Below are positions 1 to 6,170 of a stretch of DNA of 6,170 nt, one piece after another. A program made the translations under genes and the position numbers. The notes under the pieces were generated by a model. That model saw nothing but the letters and a program-made list of their open reading frames with translations. It was not told the origin of the DNA and ran no database searches. Source of the DNA: Fidelibacterota bacterium (GTDB lineage: Bacteria; Marinisomatota; Marinisomatia; Marinisomatales; UBA1611); NCBI GenBank assembly GCA_002722105.1, contig PBKF01000013.1, forward strand, positions 15,640 to 21,809, read 5' to 3'. Numbering within the stretch: the first letter of the stretch is position 1; every line of letters starts with the position of its first letter.

Positions 1-1029
1 GCATATCGAAAATTAGCATTAAAATTTCATCCTGATCGAAATCCGGATGATAAAGAAGCTGAAAAAAAATTTAAAGAAGCTGCAGAAGCTTATGCAGTAT
101 TGAGCGATGAACAACAACGTTCCCGATATGACCAATTCGGTCATGCAGGTGTAGGTATGGGTAATGATGGAGGTACCAGAGGTTTCAGTGGTGGTGTTCA
201 TATGAGTATGGAAGATATATTTTCTCAATTCGGCGATATTTTTGGAGGAAGTCCGTTTGAAAGTATTTTTGGTGGTGGCGGATCCAGAAGTTCAAGAGTA
301 CGTGGGAATGATATCCGAATAAAACTAAAGTTATCTTTTGAAGAAATTGCAAAGGGTGTTGAGAAAAAAATTAAAATAAAACGTTCTATCGTGGCTCCAG
401 GAGCCCAATTTATAACTTGCCCTACATGTAATGGACAAGGCCAGGTTTCTACTGTTCAAAATACAATTCTTGGCCATATGAGATCAACATCAGTATGTCC
501 TCATTGCGAAGGCTCTGGAAAAAGAATTGGAAATCGACCACCGGAAGCTGGCCCTGATGGAATGATAAAAAAAGAAGAAACAATTAAAGTAAAAGTTCCT
601 CCAGGTGTTGAGGAAGGCAATTATATGACCGTAGATCACCAAGGGAATGAAGATATTAATGGCCGTCCCGGTGATTTAATTGTAGTGTTTGTCGAATCTG
701 ATCATGAATATTTTGTTCGAGATGCTGAACATGTTTTATTGGAAGCAAATATTTCATACCCAACCGCAGTATTAGGAGGGAAAATTGAAATTCCAACTGT
801 AGATGGTAAAGCAGGGTTAAAAATCCCTGCTGGTATAAAATCTGGTCAGGTACTTAGAATGCGCGGAAAGGGGTTTCCCAAATTAAGAGGCAGATCAAAT
901 GGAGATCAGTTAGTAAAAATACAAATTGAAACACCACAGAAAATCTCAAGAAATATTAAAAAATTAATAAAATCTTTAGACAAGGATTTGGCTCCAATTA
1001 TAAAACCATTTTCAAAGATTAATATTTAG
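1..1029 (+). CDS. dnaJ: Chaperone protein DnaJ (Hsp40), 5'-truncated by the window edge
   Basis: DnaJ is the cytoplasmic co-chaperone that delivers unfolded proteins to DnaK and stimulates its ATPase. The reading frame is open from base 1, and 342 residues are visible. Comparison with E. coli DnaJ suggests about 23 residues are missing, so the ATG at base 100 is internal. Visible domains: the end of the J domain with the HPD motif at residues 10-12 and a YDQFGHAG end; a Gly/Phe-rich linker (about residues 46-100, with repeated DIF/FGG); a zinc finger with only two CxxCxGxG motifs (C140-G147 and C166-G173); then the C-terminal substrate-binding domains with GDLIV, ALGG and RMRGKGFP signatures. 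Canonical DnaJ has four motifs. By alignment the outer two are missing, so one zinc site should remain. I recall the same shortened form in Bacteroidetes DnaJ proteins. The upstream neighbour is unseen; grpE or hrcA would be usual. Confidence 0.97.
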   Translation, partial: AYRKLALKFHPDRNPDDKEAEKKFKEAAEAYAVLSDEQQRSRYDQFGHAGVGMGNDGGTRGFSGGVHMSMEDIFSQFGDIFGGSPFESIFGGGGSRSSRVRGNDIRIKLKLSFEEIAKGVEKKIKIKRSIVAPGAQFITCPTCNGQGQVSTVQNTILGHMRSTSVCPHCEGSGKRIGNRPPEAGPDGMIKKEETIKVKVPPGVEEGNYMTVDHQGNEDINGRPGDLIVVFVESDHEYFVRDAEHVLLEANISYPTAVLGGKIEIPTVDGKAGLKIPAGIKSGQVLRMRGKGFPKLRGRSNGDQLVKIQIETPQKISRNIKKLIKSLDKDLAPIIKPFSKINI

Positions 1030-1031
1030 TG

Positions 1032-1326
1032 ATGCTAATTACTTAAATTGAAAAACATGTCATACTTATTGATTGGAACTACTCTAATCACTTTTGGTAT
1101 TAAACTTTAAAAACAGAAAAATCATCCACATAAAAGGATTATCAACCAAGAAAAGAAATCATTAATATCAATACCTAATAAATGTAGAAATTAATGAAAC
1201 TTCAATCTATGTAAAATCACGGCCGAACGCATCAGCAGATTTCGTAGGGATAATGATTATTTTCTTTCAGAAAATGATTTAGTTAAATGAATTGGTTACA
1301 AAACATTTGAAAAATAAAAACTATAA
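1032..1326 (+). pseudogene. Decayed ComEA-like helix-hairpin-helix protein gene
   Basis: No open frame spans this gap, but joining pieces from two frames gives a recognisable small ComEA-type protein of about 98 codons. A possible start at 1032 (or 1057) leads into a hydrophobic stretch, IGTTLITFGIKL (1072-1107), suggesting a membrane anchor or signal sequence, then a TAA. The other frame gives KEIININT (1152-1175), the usual entry to the HhH motif. It is followed by stops at 1176, 1179 and 1185, then KLMKLQSM (1188-1211). At 1212 the frame shifts, and KITAERISRFRRDN (1213-1254) plus DYFLSENDLVK (1255-1287) match the first HhH and its linker. A TGA at 1288 sits where the Gly of GIG is expected, followed by IGYKTFEK (1291-1314), the second hairpin. 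Intact relatives bind DNA, some during transformation. The relic fills the whole gap after dnaJ. The family call is fairly firm; exact ends and ancestral frame are uncertain. Confidence 0.75.
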
Positions 1327-1347
1327 ATCAAGCAATATTAGCATATA

Positions 1348-2094
1348 ATGAATTTATCTCAACAAAATAAAACCGATTTATTGGAAATTGCTATTATACT
1401 TGCAATGTTCTTTTTGATTGTTGTTATATATGTTCCAGTTGCCATTTGGGAAGAAGAATCTTTCTATGAAAAAGAAAGTCGATACCGAATGCAAAATCTA
1501 TACGATGTTAATGTCTTTTATTCTACCTTGACAGGAGAGTATAACCCCAATTTTTTAGAAGCTATGAATTTAGTAAATGCAACACGTGATTCAGCTGTAG
1601 CAGATTCATTATTCATTGGCGAACAGGTTATTACTCTTAATGAAAAAGATTTTACAGTTGATATAGGAGAATCTTTTGGTTTCGAATACGATACTACTTT
1701 TGGTTTAAAAAGTTTTCGGCGGGATACCGTTTTAGATACAACACTTCAGATCGTCAACTATTCAGAAGATTTAGGTAGAAATGATACATCTTTTATCCGT
1801 AAAAGAGATTTGATTGACTATGAGCATCATGAAAATTTTATTGGAATTGTAAGAGAAGAGCCTATGAGTCGAGTTGAAGCTATAGAATATTATAAAACTT
1901 ACTTACCGGACTCATCTACTTATTTTTGCCCTCTTACAAATGAGCCATTTAAAATGGAAATTATTGAAGATGGTACAAGTTTACGTGTGGCGAGCCCAAT
2001 AGAGGAAACCATTGTGGAACCACGTTATTTATTATTTTCCTTCAAAGCCAAAAGCCACGGAATTATTAAAGACGGCCAAAAAAGCTGGGAATAA
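1348..2094 (+). CDS. Membrane-anchored protein of unknown function with a pseudopilin-like N-terminal helix
   Basis: I do not recognise this 248-residue protein as a named family. It has a short polar N-terminus, one strongly hydrophobic segment at about residues 12-34, and then a charged helix (about 35-58) ending in RMQNLYDVNVFYSTLTGEY. That stretch resembles the part of type II secretion or type IV pilus major pseudopilins just after the membrane helix, where a chain of helical residues precedes Gly-x-Tyr. There is no Gly-Phe/Glu prepilin peptidase site, so it would not be processed as a classical pilin. The rest is probably periplasmic: acidic, rich in beta-prone Thr/Asp/Phe segments, with a single cysteine (C194) in a CPLTNEPF motif followed by RVASPIEE, and a C-terminal HGIIKDGQKSW. 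No Shine-Dalgarno sequence is visible. The next gene follows after 15 bp and encodes a GspL/PilM-like protein, which supports an envelope-complex role. That role is inference. Confidence 0.8.
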   Translation: MNLSQQNKTDLLEIAIILAMFFLIVVIYVPVAIWEEESFYEKESRYRMQNLYDVNVFYSTLTGEYNPNFLEAMNLVNATRDSAVADSLFIGEQVITLNEKDFTVDIGESFGFEYDTTFGLKSFRRDTVLDTTLQIVNYSEDLGRNDTSFIRKRDLIDYEHHENFIGIVREEPMSRVEAIEYYKTYLPDSSTYFCPLTNEPFKMEIIEDGTSLRVASPIEETIVEPRYLLFSFKAKSHGIIKDGQKSWE

Positions 2095-2109
2095 AATTAC
2101 TGAGCACTA

Positions 2110-3822
2110 ATGGTAGGCTTAGTTATTTCTGATTCATTTCTCCTTTGCGGAAATTGGGAAAAAAAGGATGGTAAATTCCGTCTCTTAAAATTTGTCAAAG
2201 TACCTTATATAGAAAAATTATCCGGAATTTTATTTGATGAATCAGAATTAAGTTCAGTTTTAGGATCTGCCCTACGCCAAGCAAAGGAAAAATGTCCATT
2301 TGATGGTCAAAACGTTTCTGTTGCTCTCCCTGATGATTATTTAAGACATTCTCATGTAGAAACAGAAAAAGATTTATCCCGGGAAGATAGTATTAATTTG
2401 GTTCATTGGATTGAAGAGCAAAAGTCTAAGCCTGATATCAATGAAATTTCATTTTTTGGACAAACTTATCTACCTGGTGATTCCAATATCCATGTTTGTT
2501 CAGTTCCTAAATCACTGCTTCAAACAATTCAGCTTTCGATAAAGGAGTTAGGAGGCAATACTTTCTGGATGGGACCTGGAAGTTCTCTATATATAGATGG
2601 CAGCGGTATGTCAGAAGCAGCATTAATCCACCGCAAAGGAAACCGCTATTCATTTATGAAAGTCCAAAATAATCGTTTTGGTATGGGAATGGTGGCTTTT
2701 ACCGGCGGTGTCCCTAAGGTTGTTTTGGGTAATGATAAAAAAGATGAAGTTACTTTAGCAGCTTTAGGTTTGCAGAAATCTGATTTTGATGACATCCCAG
2801 TATATTGTCCACAAAAACTCGGTAGAAAGGCTAAAGAATCCTGGGGCTCTTCTGACTTGCGAATATGTACACCATTTGAAGGTGTAGATGTGGAAGATAA
2901 TTCAGTATCCGGTATTCCTCATTTTGAGGCGAATATATTTACACAAATGATTCTATCTAATTCATTAGATTATTCCTTTAATTTTTTTAATGAACCTGGT
3001 ATAACTGAATTCTTTTTTACTGAAGCAATGCAAACGAGTAAGTCATCTGAAACTTCATCTAAAATCAAGAATGAACTGGACGAAACCTATGAAGATGAAG
3101 ATGATGAAAAAACAGTAACAGGGTATATCTTTTCTCTGTTATTAATAGTTGGTTCTTTCATTGCAATTAATTACCTGAAACTTCAGGATGAACTCAATAA
3201 TCCAATTTTTGGTATTGGAAAAGAATTTGTGATTGAACGTTCCAGTTTGAATGATAATCAGAATAATCCTTTGTATGATAGAAAACCATCATTAAATCTT
3301 CTCAAACAGTCTAAAGCTATTTCTTCTACATTATTATCTTTATTGACCCAGACTAATTTGGACAGATATAATACATTAACGATTACCCAATCATTTATCA
3401 GTCTGGAATATATGAGCGGTACTAATCCAAATATTGAGAATATTTTAGGACTGGAGCCTACATCTTTTTCAGTTGAAGCTACTGGACAGGACAGTACAAT
3501 ATTTTTATGGTACTACAGTTTTGATTTACCAAGCTATTCAGATGATTTTACTGATGGAGAACTGTCAAAAATGGATTTAATGATACAATTAGATACACTG
3601 TTAACAGATTATTCATTGAAATATTTTGAACAGGTTTTTACTGAAAATCAAATTTATGGACCAATGTTGATTTGGGTAAAATCTAAAGCGGACATATTGC
3701 AAGCTAGTGCAATTATTTCCAATGTAGGAGACGATATTCTCTTGCGAAAATTTGTTTTATTCAATAAATCAGATCGACCTAAACCCCGTGCGGGTTATTA
3801 CATATCTATTTTGGAAGAATAA
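2110..3822 (+). CDS. PilM/GspL-like membrane protein: cytoplasmic actin-like domain, one membrane segment, periplasmic domain
   Basis: The 570-residue protein has three visible parts. Residues 1 to about 310 resemble the cytoplasmic actin-like fold of PilM or GspL: an N-terminal GLVISDS strand, a GQNVSVALP strand at 66-74 followed by a polar segment leading to LVHWIEEQK (97-105), as in PilM proteins with an ALP...E..I..E pattern, and a later beta-rich part (171-206). The first phosphate-binding motif of actin-like ATPases is degenerate, so ATP binding is doubtful. An acidic linker (322-333, nearly all D/E) leads to one membrane segment at 338-356. The remaining 214 residues should lie in the periplasm, beginning with a helical stretch (LLKQSKAISSTLLSLL) that recalls PilN/PilO-type proteins. 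The order matches GspL of type II secretion, or a PilM-PilN fusion, although it is longer than typical GspL (about 400 residues). In those systems the protein links the cytoplasmic ATPase to the pilus base. Family assignment rests on pattern and topology only. Confidence 0.75.
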   Translation: MVGLVISDSFLLCGNWEKKDGKFRLLKFVKVPYIEKLSGILFDESELSSVLGSALRQAKEKCPFDGQNVSVALPDDYLRHSHVETEKDLSREDSINLVHWIEEQKSKPDINEISFFGQTYLPGDSNIHVCSVPKSLLQTIQLSIKELGGNTFWMGPGSSLYIDGSGMSEAALIHRKGNRYSFMKVQNNRFGMGMVAFTGGVPKVVLGNDKKDEVTLAALGLQKSDFDDIPVYCPQKLGRKAKESWGSSDLRICTPFEGVDVEDNSVSGIPHFEANIFTQMILSNSLDYSFNFFNEPGITEFFFTEAMQTSKSSETSSKIKNELDETYEDEDDEKTVTGYIFSLLLIVGSFIAINYLKLQDELNNPIFGIGKEFVIERSSLNDNQNNPLYDRKPSLNLLKQSKAISSTLLSLLTQTNLDRYNTLTITQSFISLEYMSGTNPNIENILGLEPTSFSVEATGQDSTIFLWYYSFDLPSYSDDFTDGELSKMDLMIQLDTLLTDYSLKYFEQVFTENQIYGPMLIWVKSKADILQASAIISNVGDDILLRKFVLFNKSDRPKPRAGYYISILEE

Positions 3823-4332
3823 ATGCAAATATTGGCCGGTAGATACAAAGGCATCACAATTTATACATCAACGAAGATACCATACAGGCCTACAAAATCA
3901 AGGGTAAGGAAAAGTGTATTTGATAAACTTCAGTCTTTTCAATTTCATTCTGTGCTAGATCTCTTTGCAGGTTCTGGAATTATGGGATTTGAAGCAGCTA
4001 GTAGAGGGGGAAGTGAAATCACTTTTATTGAAAAACACACTCTGGCATTTTTAGAATTAAAGAGAAATGCGAAAAAATTTTCATATACAGAATTTAATTT
4101 CAAAAGAGCAAATGTCTTAAACACTATAAATAGGTTCGGAAAATATGATTTAATTTTTGCTGATCCTCCGTATGGTACTTTTAATTTAGAAGCAATGGCA
4201 AAAACTATACTTGAACATCTAAATAAAAATGGTAAATTCGTTTTGGAATGTGAAAAAAGTCAAAAGCCATTTTCAGATGCTGAATATGCCGATTATGGCG
4301 ATACCAGAATATTAACTTGGACAAATAAATGA
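3823..4332 (+). CDS. rsmD: 16S rRNA (guanine(966)-N2)-methyltransferase RsmD
   Basis: RsmD uses S-adenosylmethionine to methylate the exocyclic amine of G966 (E. coli numbering) in 16S rRNA of the assembling 30S subunit. The 169-residue protein has the family order: ILAGRYKG at the N-terminus; RPTKSRVRKSVFD at 22-34, matching the usual RPT..RVRE.LF element with Lys in place of the common Glu; the SAM-binding motif DLFAGSGIMGFEA at 46-58; an acidic residue (E70) at the end of the next strand that should hold the ribose; and the catalytic DPPY at 114-117. It is slightly shorter than the usual 180-200 residues because of a compact C-terminus. The ATG directly follows the TAA of the upstream gene with no gap. 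A GGAAG at 3813-3817 lies 5 bp before the start and may act as a ribosome site, though it is also coding sequence. The last codons overlap coaD. Confidence 0.95.
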   Translation: MQILAGRYKGITIYTSTKIPYRPTKSRVRKSVFDKLQSFQFHSVLDLFAGSGIMGFEAASRGGSEITFIEKHTLAFLELKRNAKKFSYTEFNFKRANVLNTINRFGKYDLIFADPPYGTFNLEAMAKTILEHLNKNGKFVLECEKSQKPFSDAEYADYGDTRILTWTNK

Positions 4333-4808
4333 GAAAGATTATTTATCCCGGTACTTTTGATCCCATCCATAATGGGCATATAGATATAGCAAAGCGGGCG
4401 GCGAAATTGTTTGACCAATTAGAATTTGTTATAGCAATTAACGCAGAAAAAAATCCACTCTTTTCTACGGAACAGAGATTAGACCTGATTAATAAATCTG
4501 TAAAGAATATTAATAATATAAGTGTGAGTAAATTCACTGGTCTTGTGGTGGACTACGCAAAAGAATCCGATTCTATTGCTATTATTCGTGGTTTGCGTCA
4601 TGTAAGTGATTTTGAATTTGAATTCCAAATGGCTATGATGAATTTTCATTTGAATTCTGAAATTGCATCCATATTCATGATGCCTGACGAAAAGTACATT
4701 CATTTGAATTCAACAGTGGTAAAAGATGTTGCAAATAATGGCGGAGATGTGTCCGCATTTGTTCCTGCATGTGTCAAAGAAGCATTATTATCTAAATATT
4801 CGCACTAA
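4329..4808 (+). CDS. coaD: Phosphopantetheine adenylyltransferase CoaD
   Basis: CoaD (PPAT) transfers AMP from ATP to 4'-phosphopantetheine, giving dephospho-CoA, the penultimate and regulated step of coenzyme A synthesis in the cytoplasm. The 159 residues match the usual family length and align nearly without gaps to E. coli CoaD. Visible signatures: PGTFDPIHNGH at 7-17, with the nucleotidyltransferase HxGH-type motif at 14-17; K41 at the position of E. coli K42; IRGLRHVSDFEFE at 86-98, with R87 and R90 at the positions of R88 and R91; and NSTVVKD at 127-133, where E. coli has SSSLVKE. The NST form is one I associate with Bacteroidetes CoaD proteins. The start overlaps the rsmD stop as ATGA, implying translational coupling; rsmD-coaD is a common bacterial gene pair. 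No Shine-Dalgarno sequence precedes the start. Confidence 0.97.
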   Translation: MRKIIYPGTFDPIHNGHIDIAKRAAKLFDQLEFVIAINAEKNPLFSTEQRLDLINKSVKNINNISVSKFTGLVVDYAKESDSIAIIRGLRHVSDFEFEFQMAMMNFHLNSEIASIFMMPDEKYIHLNSTVVKDVANNGGDVSAFVPACVKEALLSKYSH

Positions 4809-4810
4809 AA

Positions 4811-4846
4811 CTTTTTATTTTCAGGTACTCTTTTATCTATAAAAAG
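4811..4846 (+). repeat. AT-rich 8-bp inverted repeat between coaD and the fmdB-type gene
   Basis: CTTTTTAT at 4811-4818 and ATAAAAAG at 4839-4846 are perfect reverse complements separated by 20 bases, starting two bases after the coaD stop. The stem has a single G-C pair and a large loop, so it would be weak. It could be chance in AT-rich DNA. This 45-bp gap is the longest between intact genes after 1348, so it is also the most likely place for an internal promoter, but I see no convincing -35/-10 pair. Confidence 0.3.
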
Positions 4847-4853
4847 CCAGAAT

Positions 4854-5126
4854 ATGCCTACCTATGATTACATTTGTAGAACTTGCGATGAAAGATTTGA
4901 ACATTTTCAAACTATTTCATCACAACCATTGACAAAGAGACCTGACTGTCAAGAGAAAAAGTGTGCAGTAAAACGATTGATCAGTGGGGGAACCGGTTTA
5001 ATTTTTAAAGGTTCTGGATTTTATCTGACGGATTATAAGAATAAAAAACAAACAGAGAAGAAAAAAAAATCAGATAAAAAAGAAGGAAACGAACCAAAGA
5101 AAAAATCAAAGGAATCAGCAGTATGA
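4854..5126 (+). CDS. FmdB-family zinc-ribbon protein with an altered second cysteine pair
   Basis: This 90-residue protein belongs to the small FmdB-type zinc-ribbon family, often annotated as putative regulatory proteins; the cellular role is not well established. The start [11 protein letters not shown] (C8, C11) is the usual first zinc knuckle, and [21 protein letters not shown] (42-62) is the family's most conserved block, so the assignment is firm. The second knuckle is odd. Family members usually have a CPxC arrangement, but here the first cysteine is Arg (R29-P-D-C32) and another cysteine follows at C37, giving C-x4-C. Four cysteines are still present, so zinc could bind with changed spacing. 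From about residue 62 the protein becomes a lysine-rich, probably disordered tail, which may contact nucleic acid. Its stop overlaps the icd start as ATGA, so the two are likely translated together. Confidence 0.92.
   Translation: MPTYDYICRTCDERFEHFQTISSQPLTKRPDCQEKKCAVKRLISGGTGLIFKGSGFYLTDYKNKKQTEKKKKSDKKEGNEPKKKSKESAV
5108..5113 (+). promoter_or_regulatory. Possible Shine-Dalgarno sequence for icd
   Basis: AAAGGA lies 9 bases upstream of the icd ATG at 5123, inside the last codons of the fmdB-type gene. It is one of the few purine-rich ribosome-site candidates in the window, since most starts here lack one. It supports the ATG at 5123 over the in-frame ATGs at 5141 and 5147. The run also encodes Lys-Glu in the lysine-rich tail, so it may be coincidental. 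Confidence 0.35.
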
Positions 5127-6170
5127 ACAATAGAGAAAAGATGGATATGGAAAATGGAGAATTAAATGTCCCTAATCACCCGACCATTCCATTTATTCAA
5201 GGAGATGGGATTGGTGCTGATATTTGGAATTCTTCTGTAGGTGTTTTTGATAAAGCTGTAGAAAAAGCCTACGGAAAATCGAGAAAAATTTCATGGCTAG
5301 AAGTGTTAGCAGGTGAAAAGGCATTCAACGAAACAGGTGAGTGGCTTCCTCAGGCAACCTTAGATACTATTCAAGAACATCTAATTGCTATCAATGGCCC
5401 GCTGACAACACCTGTTGGGGGAGGAATTCGTTCTTTGAATGTAGCTCTTCGACAAAAACTAGATTTATATGCCTGTGTTCGTCCTGTACGTTGGTTTGAA
5501 GGAGTACCATCTCCGGTAAAGAAGCCCGATTTGGTAGATATGGTGATCTTTAGGGAAAATACCGAAGATATTTATGCGGGAATTGAATGGATGCACGGTT
5601 CGGAAGAACTGGAAAAAGTAAAATCATTTCTAATCAATGAAATGGGAATTACCAACATCCGTTTTCCTAATACCGTCAGTCTTGGTGTAAAGCCTGTTTC
5701 TTTTGAAGGTACTGAACGATTAGTTAGAGCAGCTATTGATTATGCTATAGCCCAAGGAAGAAAATCAGTCACTTTGGTTCACAAAGGCAATATTATGAAA
5801 TTTACTGAAGGTGCATTCCGAGATTGGGGATATGAAGTTGCAAAAACAAATTATGGATCAAAAGAATTGGATGGTGGTCCTTGGCAACTTATCAAAAGAA
5901 ATGGTCAGAAAATCATTGTTAAGGATGTAATAGCCGATGCTTTTTTACAACAAATTCTATTAAGACCAGCTGAGTATGATGTTATTGCTACATTAAATTT
6001 AAACGGTGATTATGTTTCTGATGCATTGGCTGCCATTGTTGGTGGTATCGGTATTGCACCTGGAGCGAATATCAATTATATAAGCGGACATGCAATTTTT
6101 GAAGCAACGCACGGAACTGCACCTAAATATGCAGGAAAGGATCAAGTTAATCCCAGTTCGGTGATTTTAT
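5123..6170 (+). CDS. icd: NADP-dependent isocitrate dehydrogenase, 3'-truncated by the window edge
   Basis: Icd oxidatively decarboxylates isocitrate to 2-oxoglutarate in the TCA cycle, reducing NADP+. The window holds 349 codons; the E. coli enzyme has 416 residues and the alignment is close throughout, so the last 65-70 residues lie to the right. Substrate-binding residues are all present: S104 and N106 in [13 protein letters not shown] (E. coli S113, N115), R110, R120, R144, Y151 and K221 (E. coli R119, R129, R153, Y160, K230). The metal-binding aspartates are D272, D296 and D300 (E. coli D283, D307, D311). Coenzyme choice can be read from K335, Y336 and V342, which match E. coli K344, Y345 and V351 of the NADP-specific type. 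S104 is the site phosphorylated by AceK in enterics; whether this organism has AceK is unknown. The first ATG is chosen because it overlaps the upstream stop; two in-frame ATGs lie 6 and 8 codons later. Confidence 0.97.
   Translation, partial: MNNREKMDMENGELNVPNHPTIPFIQGDGIGADIWNSSVGVFDKAVEKAYGKSRKISWLEVLAGEKAFNETGEWLPQATLDTIQEHLIAINGPLTTPVGGGIRSLNVALRQKLDLYACVRPVRWFEGVPSPVKKPDLVDMVIFRENTEDIYAGIEWMHGSEELEKVKSFLINEMGITNIRFPNTVSLGVKPVSFEGTERLVRAAIDYAIAQGRKSVTLVHKGNIMKFTEGAFRDWGYEVAKTNYGSKELDGGPWQLIKRNGQKIIVKDVIADAFLQQILLRPAEYDVIATLNLNGDYVSDALAAIVGGIGIAPGANINYISGHAIFEATHGTAPKYAGKDQVNPSSVIL

Noticed and set aside
19..228. Reverse-strand open frame of 69 codons
   Set aside because: It lies opposite the J domain and Gly/Phe region of dnaJ, has low-complexity Ser/Phe-rich content and matches no family I know.
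1057..1107. A functional micro-protein starting at ATG 1057 with a hydrophobic segment
   Set aside because: It is only 17 codons before a TAA and is better explained as the N-terminal membrane segment of the decayed ComEA-like gene.
1292..1349. Promoter for the gene at 1348, using TTGGTT or TTGAAA with TATAAA or TATAAT-like boxes
   Set aside because: Spacings are 24, 9 or 20 bases, or the box overlaps the start codon. The AT-rich relic would produce such matches by chance, so no pair is supported.
4343..4703. Two reverse-strand open frames (4343-4537 and 4479-4703)
   Set aside because: Both are antisense to strongly conserved coaD codons and have no ribosome site or recognisable motif.
4645..4711. 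A 13-bp direct repeat, TTCATTTGAATTC, at 4645-4657 and 4699-4711 inside coaD
   Set aside because: The copies are 54 bp apart and in the same frame, encoding HLNS in two places that each align with normal CoaD sequence. This looks like coincidence in AT-rich coding DNA, not a mobile or regulatory repeat.
4811..4846. Inverted repeat after coaD as a Rho-independent terminator
   Set aside because: The 8-bp stem is almost all A-T with a 20-base loop and no U-tract directly after it, so it would be too weak to terminate transcription.

Overview
This AT-rich window reads as a single plus-strand block of chromosomal genes from a Gram-negative bacterium. The DnaJ has the shortened two-motif zinc finger that I associate with Bacteroidetes and relatives. 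CoaD carries an NST motif where E. coli has SSS, and most starts lack a clear Shine-Dalgarno sequence. Together these suggest the Fibrobacteres-Chlorobi-Bacteroidetes (FCB) superphylum, possibly Marinimicrobia/SAR406 or another uncultivated marine lineage. The phylum is inferred from remembered family patterns, not from a search.

Layout: (1) 1-1029, dnaJ, missing about 23 N-terminal codons to the left edge. (2) 1030-1347, apparently non-coding, but it holds the decayed remains of a small ComEA-like helix-hairpin-helix gene, spread over two frames and broken by many stops. (3) 1348-2094, an unrecognised protein with one membrane anchor and a helix that looks like the first helix of a pseudopilin. 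(4) 2110-3822, a membrane protein with a PilM/GspL-like cytoplasmic domain, one membrane segment and a periplasmic domain. (5) 3823-5126, the housekeeping genes rsmD, coaD and an fmdB-type zinc-ribbon gene. (6) 5123-6170, icd (NADP-dependent isocitrate dehydrogenase), cut by the right edge at about 84% of its expected length.

The intact genes are packed tightly: gaps of 15, 0 and 45 bp, and ATGA overlaps at rsmD/coaD and fmdB/icd. I see no convincing terminator, so much of the block may be co-transcribed. The core functions are protein folding (DnaJ), 16S rRNA modification (RsmD), coenzyme A synthesis (CoaD) and the TCA cycle (Icd).

The part most worth a second look is 1032-3822. An HhH DNA-binding relic is followed by two envelope proteins that resemble parts of type IV pilus or type II secretion assembly platforms. 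This could be the remains, or a divergent version, of a DNA-uptake or secretion module placed between housekeeping genes. I found no RNA gene, CRISPR array, insertion sequence or attachment site.
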